DNA from: Saccharum officinarum
Taxonomy: Eukaryota; Streptophyta; Magnoliopsida; Poales; Poaceae
Length of the DNA: 64,000 nucleotides
Assembly: GCA_020631735.1 (NCBI GenBank)
Contig: CM036168.1
Coordinates: forward strand, 98,746,932 to 98,810,931
Direction of reading: 5' to 3'
Shown: positions 1-10,746 of the stretch, piece after piece
Layout of the letters: the number at the start of each line of letters is the position of its first letter
Numbering within the stretch: position 1 is the stretch's first letter
Position numbers and translations under genes: made by a program
Notes under the pieces: generated by a model
What the model saw: the letters and a program-made list of their open reading frames with translations, nothing else
Database searches by the model: none
What the model was told of the DNA's origin: nothing

Positions 1-1
1 C

Positions 2-1582
2 TTGCCCAAGAGATTTGATACATTGATCACCGTGCTAGTGAGGACTACATTGAAGGATTCAACTCCTCAACAAATATTCCAAGAAGTGATGACCGATGAT
101 TCATATAGAGAAGATGATGAGAAAGAGGAGTTGGTCAAAAAGAAGAAGGAAAGTGAGAAGACGGATGATGAGAAGAAGAAGAGTGTGGCATTCAAAGCCA
201 CCACATCCAAGGGCAAATCCAAGATTGAATCATCAAGTGATGAAGACTCAAGCTCTTGTGATAGTGATGACATTGATGAGAAGATGGCTCTCTTTGTCAA
301 GCAATTTGGCAAATTCATGAAGAAGAAAGGCTATCGTGCAAGAAGGAGGAAGAACTCATCCAAGAAGAATGAGTATACCATGAGATGTTTTAGATGCCAT
401 AGCAAGGACCATCTTATTGCAAAGTGTCCTTATGATAGTGATGATGAAGATGCTATCAAGAAGGAGAGGAAGAAGCAAAAGAAGAAGCTAGAGAAGAAGG
501 AAAGCTCTTACAAGAAGAAGAATGATTCTCATGTTGCTACATGGGATAGTGATGATTCCTCAAGTGATGATGAGGATGACAACAAGAGCAAGAAGAAGGG
601 ACATGCTAGCATTGCCATCCAAGAGAAGGTCTCCCTCTTCGACACTCCATCGTGCTTCATGGCTAAGGCCGCTAAGGTATCATCCGACGATGAGAGTGAT
701 CATGATAATGCTAGTGATAGTGATAGTGATGAAGAAGAATTCACTAAAGATAAACTAATCACTATGCTAGAAGATTGCACTCAACATTATAAAGAATCTA
801 GAAAGGAGTGCAAGGGCTTGCTTAAGGAAAAGAAAAACCTTATGCAAGAACTTGATGAGCTTAGAGCATCTTATGAGAGTCTAAAGGTCGACCATAAGAA
901 GCTTCAAAAGTCTCACACTAAGCTTGAAGAAGCTCATTCCTCTCTAGTTGAAAAATGTGAAAACATGCCAACTAATGTTGAGAAAGCTAAAACTTGCAAC
1001 ATAGGCATATCATGTGATATAATTGATGAATCTTGTCATAAGCCTATTATTGTTGCTCCCACTAACCTTTCATGTAGCTCATCTACATCATCCTCATCTA
1101 GTAGTGATGGTTTCACTTGTGACTCCACACTTATAGTTGAGAATCAAAATCTCAAGAAGGAGGTAAAAGAGCTCAATCACACATTAGCGAAGGCTTATGG
1201 TGGTGAGGACCGCTTGCTTATGTGCTTGGGTAGCCAAAGGGCTTCTCTCTATAAAGAGGGATTGGGCTATAACCCTAAGAAGGGCAAGGCCGCTTTTGCT
1301 CCTCACAAGACTCGTTTTGTGAAGAACAATGGTAGCTATTGCAAAAGTTGCAAGCAAGTTGGTCACATAGAGCAACAATGCATGAACAAGAAATCAAATG
1401 CTAATGTATCCTCAATTAAGTTTGATTCTTTCTATATGCTTACCAAGGGTACAAATGGTGTTCATGCTAAGTTCATTGGTGCACCATGGATAGGCTCAAA
1501 GAAGAAAGCCATTTGGGTACCAAAGAGCTTGGTCTCTAACCTTGGAGGACCCAAACAAGTTTGGGTACCTAAAAGGAATTGA
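2..1582 (+). CDS. E1 Gag polyprotein, C-terminal part (partial)
   Basis: Nucleocapsid/Gag protein of the copia element, which packages the element's RNA in cytoplasmic particles. The reading frame is open from the window edge for 526 codons, so the N-terminus is missing and no start can be assigned. Two CX2CX4HX4C zinc knuckles are visible, near residues 129-142 (CFRCHSKDHLIAKC) and 447-460 (CKSCKQVGHIEQQC). Between them lie strongly acidic Ser/Asp and Lys/Glu stretches and a probable coiled coil around residues 255-325. The end matches the WVPK-rich tail seen in E2's Gag. The long insert between the two knuckles is unusual for copia Gag but fits large Maximus-type Gags. Protease follows in another frame. 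Confidence 0.9.
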   Translation: MPKRFDTLITVLVRTTLKDSTPQQIFQEVMTDDSYREDDEKEELVKKKKESEKTDDEKKKSVAFKATTSKGKSKIESSSDEDSSSCDSDDIDEKMALFVKQFGKFMKKKGYRARRRKNSSKKNEYTMRCFRCHSKDHLIAKCPYDSDDEDAIKKERKKQKKKLEKKESSYKKKNDSHVATWDSDDSSSDDEDDNKSKKKGHASIAIQEKVSLFDTPSCFMAKAAKVSSDDESDHDNASDSDSDEEEFTKDKLITMLEDCTQHYKESRKECKGLLKEKKNLMQELDELRASYESLKVDHKKLQKSHTKLEEAHSSLVEKCENMPTNVEKAKTCNIGISCDIIDESCHKPIIVAPTNLSCSSSTSSSSSSDGFTCDSTLIVENQNLKKEVKELNHTLAKAYGGEDRLLMCLGSQRASLYKEGLGYNPKKGKAAFAPHKTRFVKNNGSYCKSCKQVGHIEQQCMNKKSNANVSSIKFDSFYMLTKGTNGVHAKFIGAPWIGSKKKAIWVPKSLVSNLGGPKQVWVPKRN

Positions 1583-1595
1583 TCTTGTCTTGTAG

Positions 1596-4500
1596 GTCAA
1601 TTACAAAGCTGGAGGAAGGCATTGAGTGCTTGATAGTGGGTGCACTCAACATATGACCGGAGACTCTTGTATATTCAATTCAATTGACACAAGTCAAAAT
1701 GGTGGTTTTGATGCTATCACTTTTGGCAACAACAAGAAAGGCAAGGTCAAGGGGCTTGGTAAAATCGCTATCTCAAATGACATGAGCATATCTAATGTGT
1801 TGCTAGTTGAGAGCTTGGATTTCAATCTTTTATCGGTGGCACAACTTTGTGACCTTGGTTTCAAGTGTATATTTGGTAGTGATGATGTTGAAGTCATAAG
1901 TGTTGATGGATCAAATTTGATATTCAAAGGATTTAGACATGGTAGCTTATACTTGGTTGACTTCAATGATAGTGAGGCACAATTGACATCATGCTTGCTT
2001 AGCAAATCTAGTATGGGATGGTTATGGCATAGAAGGCTTGGTCATGTTGGAATGAAACAATTGAACAAACTTTTGAGGCATGACCTAGTTAGAGGCTTGA
2101 AAGATGTCACTTTTGAAAAGGATAAACTATGTAGTGCTTGTCAAGCCGGCAAACAAGTTGGAAATACACATCCTAGTAAGAGTGAAATGAGCACATCAAA
2201 GGCATTTGAGCTATTGCACATGGACTTGTTTGGGCCAACAACATACACTGGCATTGGTGGCACAAGTATGGTTTTGTGATAGTGGATGATTACACTAGAT
2301 ACACTTAGGTGTTCTTTCTTTATGACAAGAGTGATGTTTATGATCTATTCAAGTCTTTTGTCAAGAGAGTGCAAAATGAGTTTGAAATCACTATCAAGAA
2401 GATTAGAAGTGACAATGGTAGTGAGTTCAAAAACACAATTGAAGTTTTGTGTGATGATCTTGGTATTGGACATCAATTCTCACCAACATACACTCCTCAA
2501 TCAAATGGTGTAGTTGAAAGGAAAAATAGAACCTTGATTGATATGGCTAGATCAATGCTTAGTGAATACAATGTGAGTCATTCATTTTGGAGTGAAGCTA
2601 TCAACACGGCTTGCTATTGTAGCAACCGTCTTTATTGCCATGGGAAGCTTGGGAAGACACCATATGAGCTATTGAATGGAAGAAAGCCCAACATTGCATA
2701 CTTTAGAGTATTTGGTTGCAAATGCTATATTCTCAATAAAGGCACTAGATTGAGCAAGTTTGAAAAGAAATGTGATGAAGGGTTTTTACTTGGTTATTCT
2801 ACCACAAGCAAGGCATATAGAGTGTGGAATCTCACAAATGGCACCTTGGAAGAAGTTCATGATGTTGAGTTTGATGAAACCCAAGGATCTCAAAATGAAG
2901 CTCAAAACCTTGATGATGTGAGAGATCAATTGTCAAATGCAATGAAGAACATGGACATTGGTGATATAAGGCCGATGCAAGTTGATAATGATGATGATAT
3001 TCATGTGATCAACCAAAGTGTGCAAATTGATATAAATCAAGCAAGCTCTAGTGGTACTCATCATGAAGCTCAAGCTCAAGGTCAAACAAGTGAAAGCAAT
3101 CAACTCCCAATACTCCAACCTACTAGCATTGCAAGAGATCATCCGTTGAATCAAATCATTGGTGGAATTCAAAGTGGTGTTCAAACAAGATCAAGGCTAA
3201 CATCCTTTTGTGAGCATTACTCATTTGTGTCACTTGAAGAACCTAAGAAATTAGAAGATGCTTTGATGGATTCCAATTGGGTAAATGCCATGCATGAAGA
3301 GCTAAACAACTTCACTAGAAATCAAGTTTGGAAACTTGTTGAAAGACCGAAGAACTACAATGTGATTGGCACTAAGTGGGTCTTTAGAAACAAGCAAGAT
3401 CAAGATGGCTTGGTTGTGAGGAACAAAGCAAGATTGGTAGCACAAGGATACACTCAAGTTGAGGGTCTTGACTTTGGAGAGACATATGCACCGGTTGTAA
3501 GATTAGAGGCAATTAGAATCTTATTAGCATATGCTTGTGCACACAACATCAAGCTCTATCAAATGGATGTCAAAAGTGCATTTCTCAATGGCTACATCAA
3601 TGAAGAAGTTTATGTTGAGCAACCTCCCGGTTTTGAAGATGACAAGAAGCCCGACCATGTTTACAAGCTAAAGAAGGCATTGTATGGTTTGAAGCAAGCA
3701 CCTAGAGCATGGTATGAGAGGTTGAGGGACTTTCTCCTCTCTAAAGGGTTCAAGATGGGAAAGGTTGACACCACTCTCTTCACTAAGAAGCTTGGAAATG
3801 ACTTGTTTGTGTTGTAAATTTATGTGGATGATCTTATTTTTGGATCAACCAATCAAGATTTTTGTGAAGAGTTTGGAAATATGATGGCTAATGAGTTTGA
3901 GATGTCAATGATTGGAGAGCTTAGTTACTTTCTTGGACTTCAAATCAAGCAAATAAAGAATGGCACTTTTGTAAGTCAAGGCAAGTACATCAAGGACATG
4001 ATCAAGAAGTTTGGATTGCAAGATGCTAAGCAAATGAGTACACCAATGGGCACTAATGATCAATTGGGTATTGGTGATAGTGGAAATATGGTAGATCAAA
4101 AGCTATACCGGTCTATGATTGGAAGTTTGCTCTATGTCACCGCTTCTAGGCCGGATGTGATGTTTAGTGTGTGCAAGTGTGCAAGATATCAAGCTTCACC
4201 TAGAGAAAGTCACTTGAAAGCAACCAAGAGGATATTGAGATATCTTAAGGGCACTCATGATGTTGGATTATGGTATCCTAAGGGGTCTAACTTTGAATTG
4301 ATTGGATATTCGGACTCCGACTATGGTGGATGCAAAATTGATAGAATGAGCACAAGTGGCACTTGTCAATTGCTTGGAAGGTCTCTTGTTTCATGGTCAT
4401 CAAAGAAACAAAATAGTGTTGCACTATCTACCGCCGAGGCCGAATACATTAGTGCCGGTAGTTGTTGTGCACAATTGCTTTGGATGAAGGCAACTTTGAA

Positions 4501-4774
4501 TGTCTTTGGAATAAAATTCAAGAATGTGCCTTTATTTTGTGATAATGAGAGTGCTATCAAGATGACACAAAATCCGGTTCAACATTCAAGAACGAAGCAC
4601 ATTGACATAAGGCATCACTTCATAAGAGACCATCAACAAAAGGGTGATATTAGCATTGAGAGCATTGGCACCGAAGATCAACTATCCGACATCTTTACAA
4701 AGCCACTTGATGAGAAAAGATTTTACAAGTTGAAGAATGAATTGAACATACTTGACTTCTCCAACTTGAAATGA
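1596..4774 (+). pseudogene. E1 pol (protease-integrase-RT-RNase H), broken
   Basis: Domains in copia order. Protease has an LDSGCTQHM active site just after 1626. Integrase has an HHCC zinc finger (about 2030-2150) and a core with the DNGSEF and [11 protein letters not shown] motifs (2410-2535). RT has [11 protein letters not shown] (about 3560) and the YVDD box at 3821-3832. RNase H runs over about 4300-4650 (SDSDYGG, STAEAEYIS, CDNESAIK, KHIDIRHHF). Lesions: TGA at 1623-1625 just before the protease motif; a one-base loss near 2263 that moves the frame; TAG at 2306-2308 in the integrase core; TAA at 3815-3817 directly before YVDD. The two Trp-position stops and the Gln-position stop are inferred from family conservation. 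Otherwise the protein is well preserved, so inactivation is recent. Confidence 0.9.
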
Positions 4775-5866
4775 GTGCAACCCCACATTCTTATATGACA
4801 TGCCTCTCCTCCAACATAGCAAGGTAAAGTTGCTTGGCATATCATTCATACTTTGCTAAGGACATGGTTAGAATATATAGACATTTTTGCATGACAAATA
4901 GGCTCATTCATGAAAATCAAATGATTTTAATGTATATATGGTACCACTATAGCTTCTATGTTTGATTGATCTAGTGGTAGCATATGACATGTTTGTGGGC
5001 TTGCAAACCTAGTGTTGAATCTAGAAAATGAGCTCATGATGTGTAATTCAACATGGTCAAGATAACCCTTATACTTTATGAGGTGTGAAAAAGCTTGTCC
5101 TTGGATCAAACCGAATTACATATTCTAGGCAAGTAATCTAGATTGAACCATAATTTGGACACCCTCATATTGATTGACTTAACTCTCACTAAAATTGGCA
5201 CCTTTTTGGTGATTGTTGACAAAGGGGGAGAGAAAAGTCACAAAGATAAAAAGTTAAGGGGAGAGAATAGTCACAAAGGATAGAAAAGTCACAAGATAAA
5301 AAGTTAAGTTGCAAAGGGGAGAAAGATATAGTAAGGGGGAGAGGAGAAATTAAATTTGAGCACATATATAGGGGGAGCAAGCTCATGAATTATTGGTTAC
5401 ATTTGTATATGCATTAACATGATGATTTGTTGCATTGCAAAGCTAAAATTCATTTTCATGATCGGATGGTGAGTGCTAGAAATAGAACTTGAATGATGAT
5501 TTGTTAAGAATAGCTTTACAAGTGGTATCTAGACACCTTTTGCTTATAATGTTGATCTCACGGGGTACTTTAGTGTTTGTGATCTTTACAAGGGATGTAT
5601 TACAAGTGGTGTCTAGCTACATCGATGCTAAGGATGGTATATAAAGGCAACTCCGATTGGTATCACGCTTCAAAGGTCCATTCTATATACCTTAGCATCA
5701 ATTTGATAGTAGTAACTCTCCTAAAATTCAAATCCATACATATGTGCACATTTGAACCAAACTCATGGAAACACATATGTAGGGGGAGCTAATACTATCA
5801 AAATTGAAAATTGATTTCATTTCATATCTTTGTGATGGTTGTCATCAATTACCAAAAGGGGGAGAT
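4775..5866 (+). other. E1 post-pol noncoding spacer with repeated purine tracts
   Basis: No long ORF is present. GGGGGAG or GGGGAG tracts recur (about 5224, 5254, 5316, 5335, 5371, 5780) before the real polypurine tract at 5854. Segments match the 3' half of E2's spacer, for example the stretch after 'ccaacatagcaa' (4812 here, 29460 in E2) and 'agggggagcaagctcatgaa' (5370 and 30568). Two TGGTATC words, like the primer-binding heptamer, lie at 5523 and 5658. Confidence 0.75.
5854..5866 (+). promoter_or_regulatory. E1 polypurine tract
   Basis: AAAAGGGGGAGAT lies immediately before the LTR start TGAAAG. This is the expected plus-strand primer for reverse transcription, and its position fixes the 5' edge of the 3' LTR. 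Confidence 0.85.
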
Positions 5867-6515
5867 TGAAAGCTCAAGTTTGGTTTTGGTAATTAATGAC
5901 ACCAAGTTGCTAATACCATGTGTTAAGTGTTTTGAGCTAGGCATAAGCAACACATGTGATGAAGGTGTACGTGGCAAGGAGTGGTGGCCACAAGATCACA
6001 AAGAAATGGTGCATGGACATGAAATGACGATCATGGTGGAGATGCACATAATATGATGGACTTGATGATCAAGTGGAAGAGAAGGATCTAAGAGCGCAAG
6101 GCAAAGGTATAACCATAGGGTTTTCCTTTTGTCGGTCTAAGTTGAGTAGAGAAGTGATTGACCGGGTTTAGGATACATAGCCGACTATCAAGAGGGGCAA
6201 TCACGGTTAGCTCGGAAATCAAGTGCCACTAGATCATTGTCTTGAGCATATGCATTAGGATCTAGTAAAAGAGCTAACATAACGCCTTGAGAAATGTTTG
6301 TGAAATGCTAACACACATGCACATGGTGGTGTACACTTGGTGGTGTTAGCACATTTGCGAAGGCGGTGGAGTTTAAGCGGTAGAGAGGGGTTTGGGTTTC
6401 TCTCTCCCTCTCGCCGAGCTTGCGAGGCAGGATTCGGCGCTTTTTGGAGAAGTGAAACGCCTATTTTCTACTGCGCCGAAAGTTAGAAAAGAAACGGAGG
6501 CGAAAGGAGGTCACT

Positions 6516-6963
6516 ACATTGACCGGACGCTGCACCGGACGCGGTCACAGTTTGACCGGACGCGTCCGGTCAGTTCATCGTGGCGCGAGCGCTAGGGTTT
6601 GTGACCGGACGCTGGTCTGGCCTGACCAGCGCGTCCGGTCAGTTCAACTGGGCGTAAAAGAAAAGCACGCGACCGGCCCGTCCGGTCCTTCACGGAACCG
6701 GAGCGTCCGGTCAAGCGTCCAGAGAGGCCGAGCGCAGCGTAGCGCCGATCGGACGCGGGGCGCGTCCGGTCACGTGCGATCGGACGCGTCCGGTCGCAGC
6801 TGGAGCTTACTGGAACGCGACCGGACGCTGGCACTGTCGCGTCCGGTCACTCGGTTGAGCGCGTCCGGTCAGGGCAACGGCTAGTTCTGACGCGCACTGT
6901 TCACGTTTGTCGTGTAGTGACCGGACGCGTCCGGTCACCCTGACCGGAGCGTCCGGTCAGCGT
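6516..6963 (+). promoter_or_regulatory. E1 LTR array of CCGGACGCGTCCGG palindromes
   Basis: More than a dozen half or full copies of GACCGGACGCGTCCGGTC occur in about 450 bp, ending about 50 bp upstream of the TATA box at 7010. The position in U3 suggests an enhancer-like or silencing-target array; function is inferred. Confidence 0.7.
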
Positions 6964-7009
6964 GATTTTCGCTGCGTCGTCTGTAATGGCTAGCTGCGTA
7001 CCCCTTCGT

Positions 7010-7017
7010 TATAAATA
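7010..7017 (+). promoter_or_regulatory. E1 LTR TATA box
   Basis: TATAAATA followed by GAG, downstream of the palindrome array. The same TATAAATAGA arrangement occurs in both E2 LTRs, which supports it as the retrotransposon core promoter. Confidence 0.7.
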
Positions 7018-7816
7018 GAGGATGTCCGGGGTTTGAAAAAAGGACTTGCACATTTTGAGAACTAGAGACATACTTTGAGCTAGAGAACAACCCCTCCATT
7101 CATCTCTTTGCATAGTTGCACATCTTGAGTGAGATTGAGTGAGATTCAAGTGCATTGCTTGAGAGTTGCATTCTAGAGGCACTTGATCTTTGAGTTGCTG
7201 CGGATTTCTTGTTACTCTTCCGTGTTTCCCGACACGGTAGACGGCTTGGAACAGCGGAGGTGATCGAGCTCACAATTGGAGATTGTTGGAGCCTTCACCA
7301 AGTGTTGTAAGGGGTTCTTGATCCTTCCCCGCGGGAGTTCACGAATTGGATACTCTAGTGGAGCTCGTGGCTTGGAGGATCCCCATCTTGTGTGCGGTTG
7401 TGCGGCGCCCGCCGAGGGCTCGACTCTTGATAGTCGATTAGCTCGCGAACCGACAAGTGGGTGTATCGCCACAACGGGGAGTAGCTTGCCGGGAAGCAAG
7501 TGAACCTCGGGATAAATTCTTGTGTCATTCTCTTCCCGAGGATTTCTCTTGTGTGATTGATTGATCGGTACATCTCATCTCTACACGGCGGTATAATCAC
7601 TCAAAGCTCTTCTCTCGTATTACTTCTTGTTTCTAGCTTGTAGTTGTTGTTGTGTTTAGTGAATAGCTTTGTTATAGACCTGTGTAGGTGGCTTGCTTAA
7701 TTAGTTAGAGCTAGTGCTTTTGCTTCGCCACCTTTCGTACTAACGTGTGGTTAAGTAGTTCTTATAGAAGTTTTAATTAGGCTATTCACCCTCCCTCTAG
7801 CCTTTTGGACCTTACA

Positions 7817-8799
7817 CCAGTGCACTCCTCCGCCGCTTCCCTCCGCTCCCCTGCTCCGTGCCCCCCTCCCCCCGCCGCTGGCACCGACGCCCTCCTTCTC
7901 CCTATCGAATCGGGCGGCACCGACGCCCTCCTTCTCCCTCGCGCCGCCGCTCCGCTCCCACCGGCGGTGCTCTCTTCCGCCGCTTACCTCGCCTCCCTTG
8001 CTAGTGACAAGTGGTGGGATGACAAGCTCGGCAGTAACAAGGTTCATCACCGTTCAACAGTTGTTTGTTTACACATTATCTTATTTATTACGTACTGACT
8101 CGTAGTTCATTGTTCTTTGCACTGCAGAACAAGCAAGAGTGGCAGGACCTGAAGTTTGGATGGCCAGAATACATTGATGCCATGGACCGCATGTTTTCTG
8201 GAGTTGTTGTAACCGAAGAGACCGCCTATGTGCCTAGGGTGACCCGCCACATCAACTTTGGTAGCAGCGGCGATGAAGATGAGGCACTACCTGCTTTTGG
8301 GACACCTGAGACAGATGGTACCCCTACCAGTTTTGGTACCCCTCAGTATTTTGATACACCGGGCAGCAGTACCCCTGGCAGCAGTGGTAGCAAGAGGAGT
8401 GCGAGCAGCACCCGCAGCACTACAAATAGTCCTGGCAAGAAGCCTAGGAACATGGTGGCTCGGATGAAGGATGCCACCATGAGCAACTGGAACTCTTGTT
8501 ATCAGTCTCGTACCCAAATTATTCACAACCTGATGATGGAGAAGAAGAACTATGAGGAACAGGCAGTGAGGCTGAAGCAGCAGCAGATGGAACTGCAGAA
8601 ACAACAGTTGGCCGCCAAGGAACATCAGCAGGAACTAATTACAAAATCAGCGGGGGAGCTTGGGTTGGACGACATGGAAGGTGACCTCTGGAATGGTGTC
8701 CTCAATATCTGCAAAGATGAAGATGCCAGGACTGTCTACCTCAATGCTGGACCAACAGGAAGGCTTCAACTCATCAAGAAATATGCCAAAGTGGTTTAA
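7817..8799 (+). pseudogene. PIF/Harbinger ORF1, Myb/SANT-like protein, 5' truncated
   Basis: In this family the ORF1 product binds DNA and helps import or activate the transposase in the nucleus. Exon 1 (to 8041) is open through the E1 junction but has no ATG of its own and ends SDKWWDDKLGSNK. A GT...AG intron spans 8042-8127; exon 2 (8128-8799) continues in frame with NKQEWQDLKFGWPEY and stops at TAA. The middle is Ser/Thr/Gly/Pro-rich, followed by a Gln/Glu/Lys coiled coil (about 8540-8640) and a conserved C-terminal segment ending KKYAKVV. The Trp-rich exon junction fits the Myb/SANT-like module. E1's insertion removed the start, so this copy probably cannot make the normal protein. Confidence 0.78.
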
Positions 8800-9064
8800 A
8801 CCAGCCTCTTGCATGCATGCATTTGATGTAGATGTGGCTGTAGTTGTTATGATGACTTTTGTGTATGGTTGATGTTGTCGTATTTGAACTATGTGATTTA
8901 TGTCTATGGTGAAGTTGGTGAACCTGTCATGTCGTTAATTTGAACGTTTGTGGTTGAAATAATTTATTTACTATGTGGTGTAAACCTAATTGTTGGGAAA
9001 TATGCATGTTATTATGCCATTCATATTGCTTACTAACTATGTGTTGTGGTGCATTCGGCAGGAC

Positions 9065-10354
9065 ATGCAGCCTGCAGCACAATCTGAAGATGCAGCAGAA
9101 GTTGAAGCTGAAGTGGAGAGTGAGGAGGAGGAGGACAACTGGTGGGAACTATTTTGGAACCTAGTGGTTGAGGAGGAAGCTGAAGTTGAAGAACACGTCT
9201 GGAACTATGGTATGTTCGATTATGTTCAGCATATAGACAAATATTGCAGTAGACGCCCGTATAGGACACCACCATTGTCTAGGGAGGAGTGGGTACAAAA
9301 CAAGTTGGCGGATGAGGAAGCTTGCTATGATATGTTTAGGATGAGTCCACGCATGTTTATTAGCTTGCATGAACTGTTGACAAGAGATTATGGCCTCAAA
9401 TCATCAACGAAGTCCACCTCTATGGAGGCTTTAGGCATCTTCCTTTGGGTCTGTGGGCCACCACAATCAGTTAGGCAAGCAAGGGATAGATTTGAGAGAT
9501 CACTAGCAACAGTCCACAACCTGTTTTACAAAGTACTCGAATGTATGGTAGGCCTAGCTGATGACATCATTACACCTAGGGACCCCATGTTTAGCACAGT
9601 TCATCCTAGGTTGCAGCAATACCGATTCTCCCCTGAATTCTCGGGATGCATAGGGGCAATAGATGGCACCCACATTCCTGTGGTCGTTCCACAGGATAAG
9701 TTGAAGCAGTACATGTGTCGCAAGAACAAGACAACCCAGAATGTCATGGTTGCATGTGACTTCAATATGTTTTTTACATTTGTACTTGCTGGGTGGCCTG
9801 GATCGGCGCATGACATGAGAGTGCAGGACGATGCAATCGCAAGATTTAGCAACAAATTCAAGCAGGCGCCTAGAGGTACACACATTTCAGTATTTCATAG
9901 ATTTCTAATTGTAGGCAATCAACACTTACAGGTACTACATGGTGTAGGCAAGTTCTACCTGGTGGACTCGGGGTATGCAAACCGGCGAGGGTTTCTGGCT
10001 CCTTACAGGCAGACCAGGTATCACCTCAAAGACTTTCAAAACGCCCCCGAACCACAAAATATTAAGGAGACGTTCAACCATGCACATTCGTCTCTTAGAA
10101 ATGTTATAGAAAGGGCGTTTGGTGTGCTGAAAATGAAGTGGCGCATATTATTGGATATCCCGTCGTACTCAGCTGAAACACAGTCACCTATTATATGTGC
10201 ATGCATGGCATTGCACAACTTCATTAGGCTGAATGGTGAATATGATAGGGACTTTGGTTTCGTTGATAACAATATAAACTATGTGCCTGTTGAAGCCAGT
10301 TTAGATCAGCCGGAACTGTTGATTGTCCGCAAGGATTTGACATGCCCAGCATGA
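9065..10354 (+). CDS. PIF/Harbinger transposase (DDE_Tnp_4)
   Basis: Endonuclease/strand-transferase that excises and inserts the element, normally at a TWA-like target. I start at ATG 9065, just after a TTCGGCAG sequence that looks like an intron acceptor; an upstream in-frame ATG at 8990 would add 25 residues that look like intron. A 72-nt GT...AG intron (9876-9947) is inferred: its 24 codons interrupt the conserved stretch between the HDM and YLVDSGY motifs, and removing it gives ...KQAPRGKFYLVDSGY. The spliced length is 405 aa. Triad: Asp200 (GAIDGTH), Asp277 (YLVDSGY), Glu325 (VIERAFG), with D-E spacing of 48. The N-terminus is acidic, then a helix-turn-helix-like region lies around residues 95-160. 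No stop or frameshift is seen. Confidence 0.88.
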   Translation: MQPAAQSEDAAEVEAEVESEEEEDNWWELFWNLVVEEEAEVEEHVWNYGMFDYVQHIDKYCSRRPYRTPPLSREEWVQNKLADEEACYDMFRMSPRMFISLHELLTRDYGLKSSTKSTSMEALGIFLWVCGPPQSVRQARDRFERSLATVHNLFYKVLECMVGLADDIITPRDPMFSTVHPRLQQYRFSPEFSGCIGAIDGTHIPVVVPQDKLKQYMCRKNKTTQNVMVACDFNMFFTFVLAGWPGSAHDMRVQDDAIARFSNKFKQAPRGTHISVFHRFLIVGNQHLQVLHGVGKFYLVDSGYANRRGFLAPYRQTRYHLKDFQNAPEPQNIKETFNHAHSSLRNVIERAFGVLKMKWRILLDIPSYSAETQSPIICACMALHNFIRLNGEYDRDFGFVDNNINYVPVEASLDQPELLIVRKDLTCPA

Positions 10355-10746
10355 ATGCAGTCCGAGACCAGATGACCGAACAGTTGTATAGTAGGTATCA
10401 TTCTTGATTGAGGGATTGTAATGGATTCTGTCGTTGCTGAGGTTGTCCTTTGTCAAGACCTGTATCAATTTTCGGTTTGTTGTATTTGATTTTCTATCAT
10501 TCGAATTTGTATCATTTTTCGGGTATGTAAACTATAACAATTTTATGCACTGTTTGAAGCTATTTGGAAATGTGGACATGCAGTGTAACAATGCATGGAC
10601 AATTGCATGCACAAGCATTAAATATGCTGAACAGTACCACCAAATTTGGCATCTGGGATAAAGTGACTGCTGTGAACAGTGAAGTTTTTGCTCAAATAGT
10701 AAACTCTCAACTTTGGATCTCCCAAATTGGGAATCTAAACAAGGGC

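Larger units (their letters stand above)
1..7816 (+). mobile_element. E1: Ty1/copia retrotransposon, Maximus/SIRE type, 5' end outside window
   Basis: Order seen: gag, protease, integrase, RT, RNase H, long post-pol spacer, polypurine tract, then one LTR (5867-7816). That pol order is diagnostic of Ty1/copia. The long LTR and long spacer fit the Maximus/SIRE (Opie/Ji-like) lineage of grasses; the lineage call is from family knowledge. The 5' LTR, leader and start of gag lie left of the window, so the target duplication cannot be checked. The right edge falls inside a coding exon of a PIF/Harbinger element, so E1 is the younger insertion. pol carries several lesions, so this copy is not autonomous. 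Confidence 0.93.
5867..7816 (+). repeat. E1 3' LTR (1950 bp)
   Basis: It begins TGAAAGCTC after the polypurine tract and ends ...CCTTACA, giving TG...CA termini. Parts align with E2's LTR (the 'gcaaggcaaaggtataacc' block near 6098, 'gaccgggttta' near 6160, 'aagaggggcaa' near 6190, and the terminal 'tattcacc..ccctcta'). The middle carries a dense array of ACCGGACGC/GCGTCCGGT half-sites followed by a TATA box. The small ORFs here are not credible genes. Confidence 0.88.
7817..10746 (+). mobile_element. PIF/Harbinger DNA transposon, 5' end cut by E1
   Basis: Two same-strand genes of the Harbinger pair are present: a Myb/SANT-like accessory protein and a DDE_Tnp_4 transposase. The right end is placed at about 10746 because '...aatctaaacaagggc' reads in reverse as GCCCTTGTTTAGATT, close to Tourist/PIF terminal repeats in grasses. 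The left terminal repeat is not visible: E1's LTR runs straight into ORF1 exon 1, so the 5' end should lie left of E1, outside the window. Exact right end and TSD are uncertain. Confidence 0.8.
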
